Assembly: GCA_001048675.1 (NCBI GenBank) | Contig: CCKK01000002.1 | Span: 372,001-436,000, forward strand | Direction: 5' to 3' | Length of the DNA stretch: 64,000 nt | DNA from: Vibrio diabolicus | GTDB lineage: Bacteria; Pseudomonadota; Gammaproteobacteria; Enterobacterales; Vibrionaceae | In this document: positions 51,573-59,764 of the stretch, piece after piece | Position numbering within the stretch: the stretch's first letter is position 1 | Layout: each line of letters begins with the position of its first letter | The notes under the pieces: generated by a model | Seen by the model: only the letters and a program-made list of their open reading frames with translations | The model's database searches: none | What the model was told of the DNA's origin: nothing | Program-made: the position numbers and the translations under genes

Positions 51573-52961
51573 CTAACCATACCTAAAGGCTTCAAAAACC
51601 TTTAATCTGAACTGCCTCAGTATCAACTTCGAATTTTGTAGCTCAGCGCTAACATTGATGTTTTCGATGTTGTCGTTTTGCCATACAAACGGATCTCCCG
51701 ACGGTGTATTTATCGTTTCAACGTCACTTTCAGACTGATTGAGAGAAGGCAAGTCCTCACTATGGTGGGTAGTTGAGCGACCTTCTGAATCGGAAATTAT
51801 ATACATACAACTATCAGGTATGTCGATTTCGATCTGGCTTGAGAAATAAGCTAACTTCGGCTCTGCAAACGTATACAGCCATGCTTCTTGGTTAATGTCC
51901 TTGGTCCTCCTTAAAATGCGCCCTAATATTTGGCGGAAATAAAGTTCCGTCTTTATGTTGCTCAAATGACAACAGACTTGTAGGCGTGGAATGTCTGTTC
52001 CTTCACTTACCATACCGACACTTACAATCCATTGAGTTTTACTTGTTCTAAAGGCTTCTATCCGGCTTTGAGCATTGATATCTTGGTGCGTAACAGTACA
52101 CGTTGACTGCCTAAATTCAGTTTCAAGCATGTGCGCTAAAGCTTTTGCATGCTTGATTGATGAGGCAACGATTAATCCACCAGCTGCCGGATTAACTTGA
52201 CGAATCCAGTTTAGCTTGTTTACCGCTTCATTTAACAAGTAGTGAGTGGCTTTCCAATTACTTAGTATGCTTGAGTAACTTAAATATTCTGTCTCAACGA
52301 GTTCATGAATTGAATTATAAGTTGAAGTTTCTCCGTTAGTGTTTACTTCGGGGTACTCACAATCGATAAGAACGATTTTGGGTCCACGGCAAACATCGTC
52401 AGCAACAGCTTGTTTTAATGTATATTGATAATTACATATTATCTTTCCTTCGGGATCAGAGTATGACGCGAGAGTAACTGGGATAAGATCCGAACGCCAG
52501 GGAGTACCGGTTAAAGCCAGTGTGTAGGTCGCGACTTTCTGAATTTTACATAGGACCTGTTGACCCCATGAGTTGCTATTTTGTTCGTTGTCCCCACCGC
52601 AGTGATGGATTTCATCAAAAACACACAGAACTTTATAGTTCAGTAGCTTAGACCAAAAATTATCATCTAAATGTGCGACTGATTGATAAGTTATAGAAAT
52701 ACCTAAAGAACCAAAGCTACCATCCATTTCTCTCTTCAGAATTTTGGCAAAGCTTTCTCGGATGTTAGCCGAAATTATCTTCGACGGAGAAAAGCAAACG
52801 ACAAAATCAATTAGCGATAAATCAAACAGTTGTTTGGTTAAACTTGCGGCCATAAACGTCTTGCCAGCACCTGGCGTAGCTTGTGCTAGAAAGTGTTTGT
52901 TACCATGTACGTAATGGGAGATCGCTGAACTAACGCATTCTTCTTGCCATCCCCTTAGCAT
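51573..52961 (-). CDS. SF2 DEAD/DEAH-type helicase, transposon-borne
   Basis: 462 aa. Motif I ATPGAGKTFMAAS, motif II FDEIHHCGG (DEIH), motif III-like LALTGTPWR, motif V VSEGTDIPRL and motif VI RQILGRILRR: a complete ResIII-type superfamily 2 ATPase. No nuclease or methylase domain is visible, so its activity on DNA or RNA is unknown. It follows the wHTH gene with a 7-bp overlap. Codon use and AT content resemble the tns and cas genes. Confidence 0.85.
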   Translation of the reverse strand: MLRGWQEECVSSAISHYVHGNKHFLAQATPGAGKTFMAASLTKQLFDLSLIDFVVCFSPSKIISANIRESFAKILKREMDGSFGSLGISITYQSVAHLDDNFWSKLLNYKVLCVFDEIHHCGGDNEQNSNSWGQQVLCKIQKVATYTLALTGTPWRSDLIPVTLASYSDPEGKIICNYQYTLKQAVADDVCRGPKIVLIDCEYPEVNTNGETSTYNSIHELVETEYLSYSSILSNWKATHYLLNEAVNKLNWIRQVNPAAGGLIVASSIKHAKALAHMLETEFRQSTCTVTHQDINAQSRIEAFRTSKTQWIVSVGMVSEGTDIPRLQVCCHLSNIKTELYFRQILGRILRRTKDINQEAWLYTFAEPKLAYFSSQIEIDIPDSCMYIISDSEGRSTTHHSEDLPSLNQSESDVETINTPSGDPFVWQNDNIENINVSAELQNSKLILRQFRLKVFEAFRYG

Positions 52962-53512
52962 GCGCTTTTACCTTCTTGGTTTTGATTAATTAAAGTTACG
53001 GTATTTGTCCACACGTTTAATTGCGCCATTAGTTTCGCTGACTTTTTAGTTGCTTCTTGGTAAGTGGGATAAATGAGTTTTTGTAGTGAACGATAACGGA
53101 TCATCAGGCTTTGGTACTCTTCGATTTCAGCAAGAGTTACAGTGAGCTCTGTTTCTATATCTTTTCTCTCAGCTTCAAGTTGAAATCTTGCTTCTGTTAA
53201 TTCGCAGCTAGCAAGACAGGGTTCTTTTGTATTTGAACGCTCTCGTTTAGGTACGGCGTCAAATCGTACGGACGCAAACGTAGCGGTTTTTGAGAACTTT
53301 TTCTTCCGACCTTTTCCGGTACTTTTTAACAGCCCCTTTGATTCCAATCGTTCCAGGGATCGAGCGACAAACAGCCTTGCAACACTAGTATTTTCGTATT
53401 GTTCAGAAGCTTTTTGAATCATGTTTCTAATATCTATGACGCTGAACTCGTTCGAGTCACATCGGTTTAATGCATCGAAAATGTCTTGATTGATTTTGAT
53501 TTTTGAACTCAT
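52955..53512 (-). CDS. Winged-helix/coiled-coil protein in operon with the helicase
   Basis: 185 aa, not recognised as a named family. Residues about 20-75 resemble a winged helix (FSVIDIRNMIQKASEQYENT, then LERLESKGLLKSTGKGRKKK). Residues about 100-165 are a long charged helix likely to form a coiled coil. It is the first gene of the operon, its promoter overlapping the GGACTATAATCC element at 53540. Probably a DNA-binding partner of the helicase. Confidence 0.65.
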   Translation of the reverse strand: MSSKIKINQDIFDALNRCDSNEFSVIDIRNMIQKASEQYENTSVARLFVARSLERLESKGLLKSTGKGRKKKFSKTATFASVRFDAVPKRERSNTKEPCLASCELTEARFQLEAERKDIETELTVTLAEIEEYQSLMIRYRSLQKLIYPTYQEATKKSAKLMAQLNVWTNTVTLINQNQEGKSAC

Positions 53513-53539
53513 ATTTGAATCTATTTTGTGAATTTTTGC

Positions 53540-53570
53540 GGATTATAGTCCGTGGAAATAAATGCATCAA
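53540..53570 (-). promoter_or_regulatory. Promoter of the helicase operon with Xre-type operator
   Basis: On the minus strand TTGATG (53570-53565), a 17-bp spacer and a perfect TATAAT (53547-53542) form a good sigma-70 promoter. The -10 lies inside GGACTATAATCC (53551-53540), an imperfect palindrome that occurs again at the private guide (53915-53926). The region also separates this operon from divergent xre. Confidence 0.7.
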
Positions 53571-53605
53571 GAGGCGATAGTTTTTGTTTTTTTGAGTCGT
53601 TAAAA

Positions 53606-53812
53606 ATGAAAGACTTAGCAAAACGCTTTGGTGCTAATTTGCGTGGAAAACGTAAAGATAAGCGGGTTTCACAAGATCAGTTAGCGTTACTAGCTGATAT
53701 CGATCGAAGTTATATCGGAAGGATTGAGCGGGGAGAAGTAAACATCACACTCGAAAAAGCTTACCAGCTTGCAGCAGTACTTGAGTGTGATGTGAGAGAG
53801 CTTTTACCTTAG
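53606..53812 (+). CDS. Xre-family transcriptional regulator
   Basis: 68 aa, almost entirely a Cro/C1-type helix-turn-helix (LRGKRKDKRVSQDQLALLAD, then IDRSYIGRIERGEVNITLEK). Xre regulators are known in I-F3 transposons to control expression of the homing guide. The open frame extends to a GTG at 53552, but ATG 53606 starts the domain. It lies between two copies of its likely operator and is convergent with the guide. Confidence 0.85.
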   Translation: MKDLAKRFGANLRGKRKDKRVSQDQLALLADIDRSYIGRIERGEVNITLEKAYQLAAVLECDVRELLP

Positions 53813-53827
53813 AAATAGCAAAGCCTC

Positions 53828-53910
53828 ATAAATATCTACTTATTCAGCAGTAATTGAGCTTGAACTCGAATAAATGTGGTTCGTTTTTTATCAGCTACTT
53901 TGCAGTAGTT
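53828..53910 (-). CRISPR. Private (homing) guide RNA unit: two atypical repeats and a guaC-directed spacer
   Basis: Read on the minus strand. The upstream atypical repeat (53910-53887) keeps TACTGC and GTAGCTGATAA, but its loop is four bases shorter. The spacer (53886-53855) matches guaC 47769-47800 beside a CC PAM. The downstream repeat (53854-53828) has stem CTGCT-GAATA-AGTAG, where one G-C pair of the main repeat (CTGCC-GAATA-GGTAG) is replaced by T-A, a compensatory change that keeps the Cas6 hairpin. It is separated from the main array and has its own -10 element, as is known for homing guides of I-F3 elements. Confidence 0.9.
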
Positions 53911-53912
53911 TT

Positions 53913-53928
53913 GAGGATTATAGTCCTC
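53913..53928 (-). promoter_or_regulatory. Operator/-10 element in front of the private guide
   Basis: GAGGATTATAGTCCTC, a near-perfect palindrome. On the minus strand it contains TATAAT, which would start transcription about at the first atypical repeat. The 12-base core is identical to that at 53540-53551. On the plus strand it is followed by T7 and could also end the xre transcript. Confidence 0.75.
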
Positions 53929-53942
53929 TTTTTTTGGGTTAA

Positions 53943-53968
53943 AACAAACAGCCTAATGGCTGCTTGTT
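53943..53968 (-). terminator. Terminator of the main CRISPR array
   Basis: Stem AACAA-CAGCC/GGCTG-TTGTT with one mismatch and a four-base loop, followed on the minus strand by TTTGTTTT-type sequence. It separates the main array from the private guide. Confidence 0.7.
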
Positions 53969-53995
53969 ATTTAAGCTACAGTATTGATGTTGTAG

Positions 53996-54083
53996 TCGAG
54001 CAACTACCTATTCGGCAGTACACGCTCATCGTTCTTCTATGGTCGGTTCTGTCGGATTATCAGCTACCTATGCGGCAGTACAC
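53996..54083 (-). CRISPR. Minimal type I-F CRISPR array: two 28-base repeats, one 32-base spacer
   Basis: On the minus strand the first repeat (54083-54056) begins GTGTACTGCC and ends CTGATAAT; the spacer is 54055-54024. The last repeat (54023-53996) has the same stem CTGCC-GAATA-GGTAG, but its last eight bases are changed (TTGCTCGA). Period 60 and hairpin match type I-F. The spacer does not match guaC or other sequence in the window. The 129-bp AT-rich stretch up to cas6 is the leader. Confidence 0.9.
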
Positions 54084-54212
54084 TGTAGCTAAATAAAGAA
54101 TAGTATAGTTTTATCAGATAGTTAAACTAAGAAGCCTATTTTTACCATATTGATTGCCAGAAAATAAAAGTTATTTACTATCAAAGGGTTAAATATTCCT
54201 TTAAAAGAAAGG

Positions 54213-54812
54213 TTAAATTAAAGGTACTGGTTGAAATGAGTTCGCACTATTTGAAAGACCATAGCTACTGAAAGAACCATCGCCTTTTAAGCTATTTTCT
54301 GAGCTCATTCGTACGTTTAGGCGAAAACGACATTTGCTACTTCTACTAACCTCTTCAAGTGAATGGTAGTGATGAAGAATGATAGTTCCCCTTTGAATAA
54401 TTAAACTAGGATCAAAAGATTCCCCGCGATCTATTGCCCGCTTTTCAAGTCTTCTCATCTTTGTTGCCAGGCCTGCCGGGGTGGCTTTGTTAAAAGACTG
54501 ACACCGTTTAAATGAAACGTATTCACAATCATTAGGTACAACAGCGGTTGTTGATATATCGAAATAGTGAAGGGCTTTCATTTGAGAGAAATAGCGTTGC
54601 TTGAGCAGCAAATCGAGTTCGACTTTACTTGTACTAACGAAAGATATTTTGCAACCAATAGTATCATCACTCCATAGCGGAAAGGATACGCCGATATTTC
54701 GGGTCTCATACTTATAGTTGAACCCGTGAAGAATTCGCAGACACTTAGCGGCGAGTGATTCGTTGTTACACCGTTCTGGGAGAAAGGTGATAGTTTTATA
54801 GTACCACTTCAT
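54213..54812 (-). CDS. cas6: Cas6f (Csy4), crRNA-processing endonuclease
   Basis: 199 aa. Cuts the repeat hairpin and stays bound to the crRNA 3' end within Cascade. The catalytic His is in ILHGFNYKYE (about residue 29), as in Csy4; the C-terminal SSYGLSNSANSFQPVP region contains the usual Phe-Ser substrate loop. Last gene of tniQ-cas8/5-cas7-cas6, 129 bp before the array. Closely similar in length to Tn6677 Cas6. Confidence 0.94.
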   Translation of the reverse strand: MKWYYKTITFLPERCNNESLAAKCLRILHGFNYKYETRNIGVSFPLWSDDTIGCKISFVSTSKVELDLLLKQRYFSQMKALHYFDISTTAVVPNDCEYVSFKRCQSFNKATPAGLATKMRRLEKRAIDRGESFDPSLIIQRGTIILHHYHSLEEVSRSSKCRFRLNVRMSSENSLKGDGSFSSYGLSNSANSFQPVPLI

Positions 54813-54814
54813 AG

Positions 54815-55861
54815 TTAATCTCCTTTGTGCTGAAACATGCCGCCTTTAATGATGTTGGCAACTAAATAGTGTAAGTCACTAGTAAGCTCCTGGCTTAAAA
54901 TCCCAGGCTCAGATAAATGTTCAATGTATTGCTCAGCATTTTGGATAATGGAAAAGAGATCTTTTCGTGTTGATGGGTGACGATAGCACGTCACATCACC
55001 TTTGTGAGTGCCAAATCGACTAACTCGTAATGTTTCAAGGGTGTTTGGATACCAATCATCAATGGTTGCAATTGCAGCTCCTGCTTTGTATATGCCGATG
55101 ATTGGAGAGCGTGAGTTTTCAATCTGAGTATTCTGAAATGTTCGAGCTTTGTCGCCTGACTTTCTAGTGTCTTTTTCAATGAATGCTTGGCTTGGGTAAA
55201 TTTCACTATTGGTTGGGAGTACCAAAGTGGCTTTCACTTCAAATATTGCTAGTCCATTAGGTTGACTGAATGCATTAGTAACTAGCTGACTGATTGCACT
55301 CCAATGTTGATGGGAGAAAAAATCTGCTTTTCCTGTGTAATTTGCACGTATATCTTCAAATAAAACAGGCTTTTCGGACCAAGGCCAAGGAATTAACTCT
55401 ACGTCATAGCGATATGCTTTTTTGGTATTTTTCCACAACCAAGAACCATTACAAACGTTGATTAGGTATCTTGAAACTAACTCCTGCCAACCGATTCGTT
55501 TTTCATAGAGCTCAATTAACTGAATGAGTGTATCTCTAATCACCTCTGAGTTACATTTGTACGGTTTCCGCAGTTCAGAAGAGAAAGATACCGAGAAGAA
55601 GCATTCGATGTGGCTAGCACCGAAAGGGAGGCTACAAAAATCAACGGTATGGGGATTACCATGCGCTAGCTTTTCAGCTGTCGCACTCTCTTTAATATTT
55701 CCCGATGAATCGTAGGCTAATGAAGCTGTCTCCATCTGTCCAAGTACGGTTCGAGAGCTGTATCTGAGTGGCTCTTTTGTACCATCGGGCCAAACAACAA
55801 AAAAGCAAACGTCGGAGGGGTTGATGGAACGCTCATAAGCTAAGTTGGTTGGTAGTTCCAT
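54815..55861 (-). CDS. cas7: Cas7f (Csy3), Cascade backbone
   Basis: 348 aa, RNA-binding subunit present in six copies along the guide. N-terminus LAYERSINPSDVCFFVVWPD and the Gly-rich C-terminal part fit I-F Cas7. Two bases separate it from cas6. No frameshift. Confidence 0.93.
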   Translation of the reverse strand: MELPTNLAYERSINPSDVCFFVVWPDGTKEPLRYSSRTVLGQMETASLAYDSSGNIKESATAEKLAHGNPHTVDFCSLPFGASHIECFFSVSFSSELRKPYKCNSEVIRDTLIQLIELYEKRIGWQELVSRYLINVCNGSWLWKNTKKAYRYDVELIPWPWSEKPVLFEDIRANYTGKADFFSHQHWSAISQLVTNAFSQPNGLAIFEVKATLVLPTNSEIYPSQAFIEKDTRKSGDKARTFQNTQIENSRSPIIGIYKAGAAIATIDDWYPNTLETLRVSRFGTHKGDVTCYRHPSTRKDLFSIIQNAEQYIEHLSEPGILSQELTSDLHYLVANIIKGGMFQHKGD

Positions 55862-55866
55862 GACAG

Positions 55867-57768
55867 TTATGCCTCCGTTTGTAATGCGATATGGTTTTGA
55901 TGGTACTTATAACGCCATAAAATTTTATTAGGGTCTGTCGTGTTCCCAAAAATGATAGGGTTTATGAGCCCAATAATAGGCTCGGAAAATGCGTGCTTAT
56001 AGTCTCGTAATGCGTCCTTTTTTTCTACTGGTCGCTCTAGCAGATGAAATCCAACGCAAGAGGGGGTAAACCACCGCTTCTCCCTAACGCTTTCTATCAA
56101 GTCATCAAAGCTACCCAGATGCCCCTTATAGAGCGAGAGCCATTTTCCCGTTTGTATTGGCACATATTTAACGGCGGAAGCTAAACTGTCGAATGGCTGA
56201 ATGCGATGAAAGTCTGCAATAGAAATCTTTGTTGTCCCTCGGGCAAGCCGTTTTGGTAGGGCTTTAATGATAGAGTCATTGGGTATGTTTGGCTTATGCA
56301 AGAACTTTAGGATAAAGCTAAAGGTGAAATCACATTGCCAGTCATCATTTGTTGATGGGGGAGAAATAGCGCTGTTCGCTTTCTCAACAAACTCTTTGGT
56401 TAAACCACGTTTGTCTAAATGGAGCTGATGAATACAGATAGCAAAGGATTCAATTTTCGTTGCTGCTTGTAACTCTCTCAGCTTGCGCTCAAATGCATGC
56501 ACATATCCATAAAATGCTGTTAGTGACGGAATACCGATTGTTACAGAAGAGCTCAAAGCGGTTGCACCAGAGACAGTGATATTGGGTAAGAGCAAAAATG
56601 AACCAGAGTTTGAGCTAGGTTCATCGACATGAAGTTGGGGCAATGGGCTATTTAATTTTTGTTTTAGGAGGCTGTGAAACAACCTAGTGAGTTTGGGAAT
56701 ATACGCAAAATGTTTTGTTTCTTTTTCCTGAGAAAGGTCGTAATTTAAGTGTTCTGTTAGTGTTTGTGCATCCATCCCTGCATCTTGTCGGGAAAGCCAT
56801 GCTCGAATCATAATTAGAATATTGTCGGTTACCAACTTACGTTGTGCCTGTTTTCGATTCTCAGGTATCAGTAGCCTGTTCAGCTGTAGATAGTCTTTTA
56901 AAGATTGAATGCTTTCTCTCGATAGCCAATGTTTATTGCTGTTGAGTTTGTGGTGATGTGTCTTTGAGAAGTTAGAAACAGATGTAAACATCCTTAAAGC
57001 ACCACCACATGCCATGGGTAAAACGCCCATGTTAGTACTGCGGCTATAACGAGTTAACGCTGTATTACGATACTCATTTTCTAGAGCTTGATAACAGTGA
57101 CTTTGCATCGATTGAGAAGCAACTGGCGAGAGTGAAATATAAGAGTCGTCGTCATCAGGCAGTGAAAGTTGAGTTAAATAGTTGTCTGTTAGCTTTACGT
57201 CGACTTTTTGCTCTTCAAAGCTCTTTAACTGCTTAATTACTGACTGTTTTGTTTTCTTGTAGCAACCAAGTTTTAGAAGTTTACTCCATAAAACGTGCGA
57301 TTCATCTTTCAGAAACAAAGCAAGACATGAAATTGAACCAGCCCAACAAAACTCGCTAGTAAGAAAAGCACTTGTGTTGACGTATTTTGCGTCATGGCTG
57401 TAAGACCAAAAGTGCTGCGGTAATTTTGATGATGACAACAAATGCTCTGGAAGAGCACCTAAAGTAGTTGCTCGAATAACACCATCTGAACGAATGTCAG
57501 GGAACTTTAGGTTATGACTTTGAATGTATTCAATAGTATTCAGGCAAAGACCCCACCACTTTTCATCACGCAGTTTTTCTTTACATTTCACACGATCAAG
57601 CAGGTTCTTTTGATCTGCTGTTTTGTCGGTTAAGTTTACTAATACAGTGAGGGCATCAAGCTCCTTTCCATCGATGTTGATATGTGGAGTAAGAGGGCGG
57701 AATGCTCTCTTTAATTCCATGTTCAAATCATCGGGTCTGGATTGTAGTAAATCTTTCAGACTCCCCAT
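55867..57768 (-). CDS. cas8: Cas8f-Cas5f fusion protein
   Basis: 633 aa. In I-F3 transposons Cas8 and Cas5 are fused into one protein that recognises the PAM and caps the crRNA 5' end. The N-terminal Cas8 half (LKDLLQSRPDDLNMELKRAF) is followed by the Cas5-like half beginning near residue 380 (LLLPNITVSGATALSSSVTI). No Cas3 or Cas2-3 gene is present, so target cleavage is missing, as expected for transposition use. It starts one base after the tniQ stop. Confidence 0.93.
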   Translation of the reverse strand: MGSLKDLLQSRPDDLNMELKRAFRPLTPHINIDGKELDALTVLVNLTDKTADQKNLLDRVKCKEKLRDEKWWGLCLNTIEYIQSHNLKFPDIRSDGVIRATTLGALPEHLLSSSKLPQHFWSYSHDAKYVNTSAFLTSEFCWAGSISCLALFLKDESHVLWSKLLKLGCYKKTKQSVIKQLKSFEEQKVDVKLTDNYLTQLSLPDDDDSYISLSPVASQSMQSHCYQALENEYRNTALTRYSRSTNMGVLPMACGGALRMFTSVSNFSKTHHHKLNSNKHWLSRESIQSLKDYLQLNRLLIPENRKQAQRKLVTDNILIMIRAWLSRQDAGMDAQTLTEHLNYDLSQEKETKHFAYIPKLTRLFHSLLKQKLNSPLPQLHVDEPSSNSGSFLLLPNITVSGATALSSSVTIGIPSLTAFYGYVHAFERKLRELQAATKIESFAICIHQLHLDKRGLTKEFVEKANSAISPPSTNDDWQCDFTFSFILKFLHKPNIPNDSIIKALPKRLARGTTKISIADFHRIQPFDSLASAVKYVPIQTGKWLSLYKGHLGSFDDLIESVREKRWFTPSCVGFHLLERPVEKKDALRDYKHAFSEPIIGLINPIIFGNTTDPNKILWRYKYHQNHIALQTEA

Positions 57769-58954
57769 TTACCACCTCGATACATAGAAAGAGCGGTTAA
57801 ATTCATCGGTTTGAAATTCGGCTAGCCAAAGGCAGAAGATGTCGCCGAAATAAAATAGGTAGTTGTTAACCGCCAGAGGCGTGTTTGGCTTAGTTTTGCG
57901 ACTGGGCTTTAAGATGCGTTGTTCAACCATTGACGCTACCTCATCTATATTGCAGTTGAGGAATACAGCAGCCTCTAAAGCGTTCATACGAAGATTAGCT
58001 AAAAGACCATTGTTATCCCACAAATGTGTTTCTATATGTCGTAGAAGCTCTTGTAGAACGATATTGTGCTGCAGGTTGCGTTCTGGTAATCGAACAGAAT
58101 TAAAAAAGATTCGCCCTAGAAGATCTTTTACCCGTAATCCTTTCCTTCCAACAATGGCGTGTTCTAGGTTGAATTCGATTTCACTGTCAATCATTGAATG
58201 AAACGAGCTTGGCCAGTTTGAGAAAAATTGGACGAACGAAAAGTGTTCGAATTTATTATCGCTGATGTGGCACCACCAATGCACCAGCCCCCATCGGTAA
58301 CTTTGAGGAAGATTTGGCAGAACTTTAGACGTATTACCAGCGAGCCAACTTGAAACAGTGGATGTTGCTTTGTGGTTATTATTTGAACTTTTCGTACTGA
58401 TGGTTTTTTTGTCAGTCACCGCATATTACACTTAAACCAGACAGGCGATAGTCATATTTAGCACCACAGGTACAGCTGCTGAGTAAAGGCACGTCATGAA
58501 TATGGCAGTGGTCGTAACCTCTAAAGTGCCAAAGGTAGGAAGCATACCTGTTTTCCTGTAAGCACAATGGGCAACAAGGTATAGATTTAGTTCGAAGTAA
58601 ACTACGAGGAAAAACCTCAGAACCTCTTATCACTGCACTGGTTGATGGTGAGTATTTTATTTTTGTTCTGTTTATTGCTAATCCAAGCAGCTCAGTGGGT
58701 TCATTAAACGTTAACTGAGCGAGTTTCAGGAGTGAGGCGGTTCGGGCACTAGAACTATTCTTGGCCGAGCAGGGGTTAATTTTTGCGATATCGGTTGGAA
58801 AGGTTCGGTAGCCGCTATGGTCAATGTCTTGTAGGAAGCGTTTGGTGACTTCTAGGAAACGATGGGCATCATCATATCCATTTTTGTTTGCCACACGGAT
58901 AAAGAAGCTTTCAAGTGACTCTGTTGTGTGTGGTGCTGGCCTTTGAAGAAACAT
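57769..58954 (-). pseudogene. tniQ: TniQ target selector, split by a one-base insertion in the second zinc finger
   Basis: TniQ dimers bind Cascade and bring it to TnsC. Residues 1-180 read [20 protein letters not shown] with CPLC, HCHIH and CTCG zinc ligands, then stop at 58412 after VICGD. The rest is open in the next frame (57769-58419, ending FNRSFYVSRW). Removing one base at 58412 (minus strand TG-A-C) gives ICGDCKKTISTK, which restores the CxxC pair, and a protein of 394 aa, exactly the Tn6677 length. AGGAG lies seven bases before the ATG. Could be sequencing error or true inactivation. Confidence 0.92.
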
Positions 58955-59144
58955 AATTCACTCCTGTTACTCTAGGTATAACTTTAGATATAAACAGGTA
59001 AGTCTGTATGCTCACATTCAAACTTGTTACAGCACTGAGATTATTGTCACAAAAAGAAGTCTTTCCGTCGTAGCAGCGAATTTAAGAAGGTGCGTTGAAT
59101 GTTGTAGTTGCATATAGCTGGAAGCGCTTTATTGCAATTGTTAT

Positions 59145-59371
59145 AAAACGTTTCTGTCCAACACATACTGGGCTGAAAAACTGGGATTGAATGCTGACTA
59201 TTATGGCACTCATTCCATGGACCGTACCCAAGCTACTTTAATATCTACCAGAATGAAAACACCAGGGCCGCACAGATCTTACTTGTGCATTCGAAGCTAG
59301 ATAACACAATCCGATGCTTTGAAGTTGAGCTAGAAGACGCTCTTAGACTGTCTGAGAAAACAGACTGCTGA
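59145..59371 (+). pseudogene. Fragment of a tyrosine recombinase/integrase C-terminus
   Basis: Translates as KLGLNADYYGTHSMDRTQAT, then, after a one-base shift, TRAAQILLVHSKLDNTIRCF and VELEDALRLSEKTDC. This is the C-terminal end of a common integrase (GTHSxRRTKATLIY...LLGHSKLDSTVRYLG). The Arg of the HxxR motif is Asp and the nucleophilic Tyr is Cys, so it is dead. Points to an older mobile element at this place. Confidence 0.8.
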
Positions 59372-59664
59372 TAAACAGGAATTGCAACAAGCTTTTTGCA
59401 TTAGAAATTCATTTCGCAGGGTGCGATTCGCAACCTGCTAAATGAGCTTCCCTTTCCCTTAAAATGGCCTTGCCCTATTTATCGTTACAAGTCCATCACG
59501 CCGGCTGCGTCAGGCAACTTGCATTGTGTATGTAATAGTTCTAAGAAGGTTTTGCCCCAAACTTTCTTAGAGTCACCAAGTTCAGTCGGTTAATCGTGAG
59601 AATTTTGACCAAAAAAAATCGAATCCACATTTTGAGGTGTTATTCGAACCACCCTACAAAAGAG

Positions 59665-59696
59665 ACTCAACGCAGAGTTAAAGCTCAGCGTTGAGT
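59665..59696 (-). terminator. Terminator downstream of the isochorismatase-like gene
   Basis: ACTCAACGC/GCGTTGAGT arms; the intervening bases pair partly. On the minus strand CTCTTTTG follows. It lies 69 bp after the stop at 59765. Confidence 0.7.
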
Positions 59697-59764
59697 ATTG
59701 ACAATGCACTAAAAAAATAAATTAAGCCCTGCTTGAGCCTTCACAGGACTTCCTTGTTATCTAT

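Larger units (their letters stand above)
58955..59764. other. 810-bp region with tniQ promoter and an integrase fossil
   Basis: Holds the tniQ upstream region, a tyrosine-recombinase remnant (59145-59371) and a terminator (59665-59696). The remaining sequence has no open frame of note and no TnsB site was found in it. Confidence 0.6.

Noticed and set aside
53913..53937. Palindrome plus T7 as only a terminator for xre
   Set aside because: It may act so, but the identical 12-base core at the helicase promoter and the internal TATAAT argue for an operator; kept as regulatory.
53936..53963. A third repeat of the main CRISPR array one period downstream
   Set aside because: The sequence there is a terminator hairpin, not a repeat.
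54024..54055. Main-array spacer as a guaC-targeting guide
   Set aside because: Only an eight-base match (TTCTATGG, near 47580) was found; flanking bases do not fit and it is far from the insertion point. The private guide at 53855-53886 fits far better.
57769..58419. tniQ C-terminal half as a separate gene starting at GTG 58419
   Set aside because: It is the exact continuation of the 394-residue TniQ; no independent ribosome site, and the zinc finger would be split.
59381..59391. TTGCAACAAG as the distal transposon end with target duplication
   Set aside because: CAACA is followed by AGCTT, not ACAAG, and there are no TnsB sites nearby.
59665..59696. Inverted repeat ACTCAACGC as a transposon terminus
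   Set aside because: No similarity to the TGTTG end, no duplication; fits a transcription terminator.
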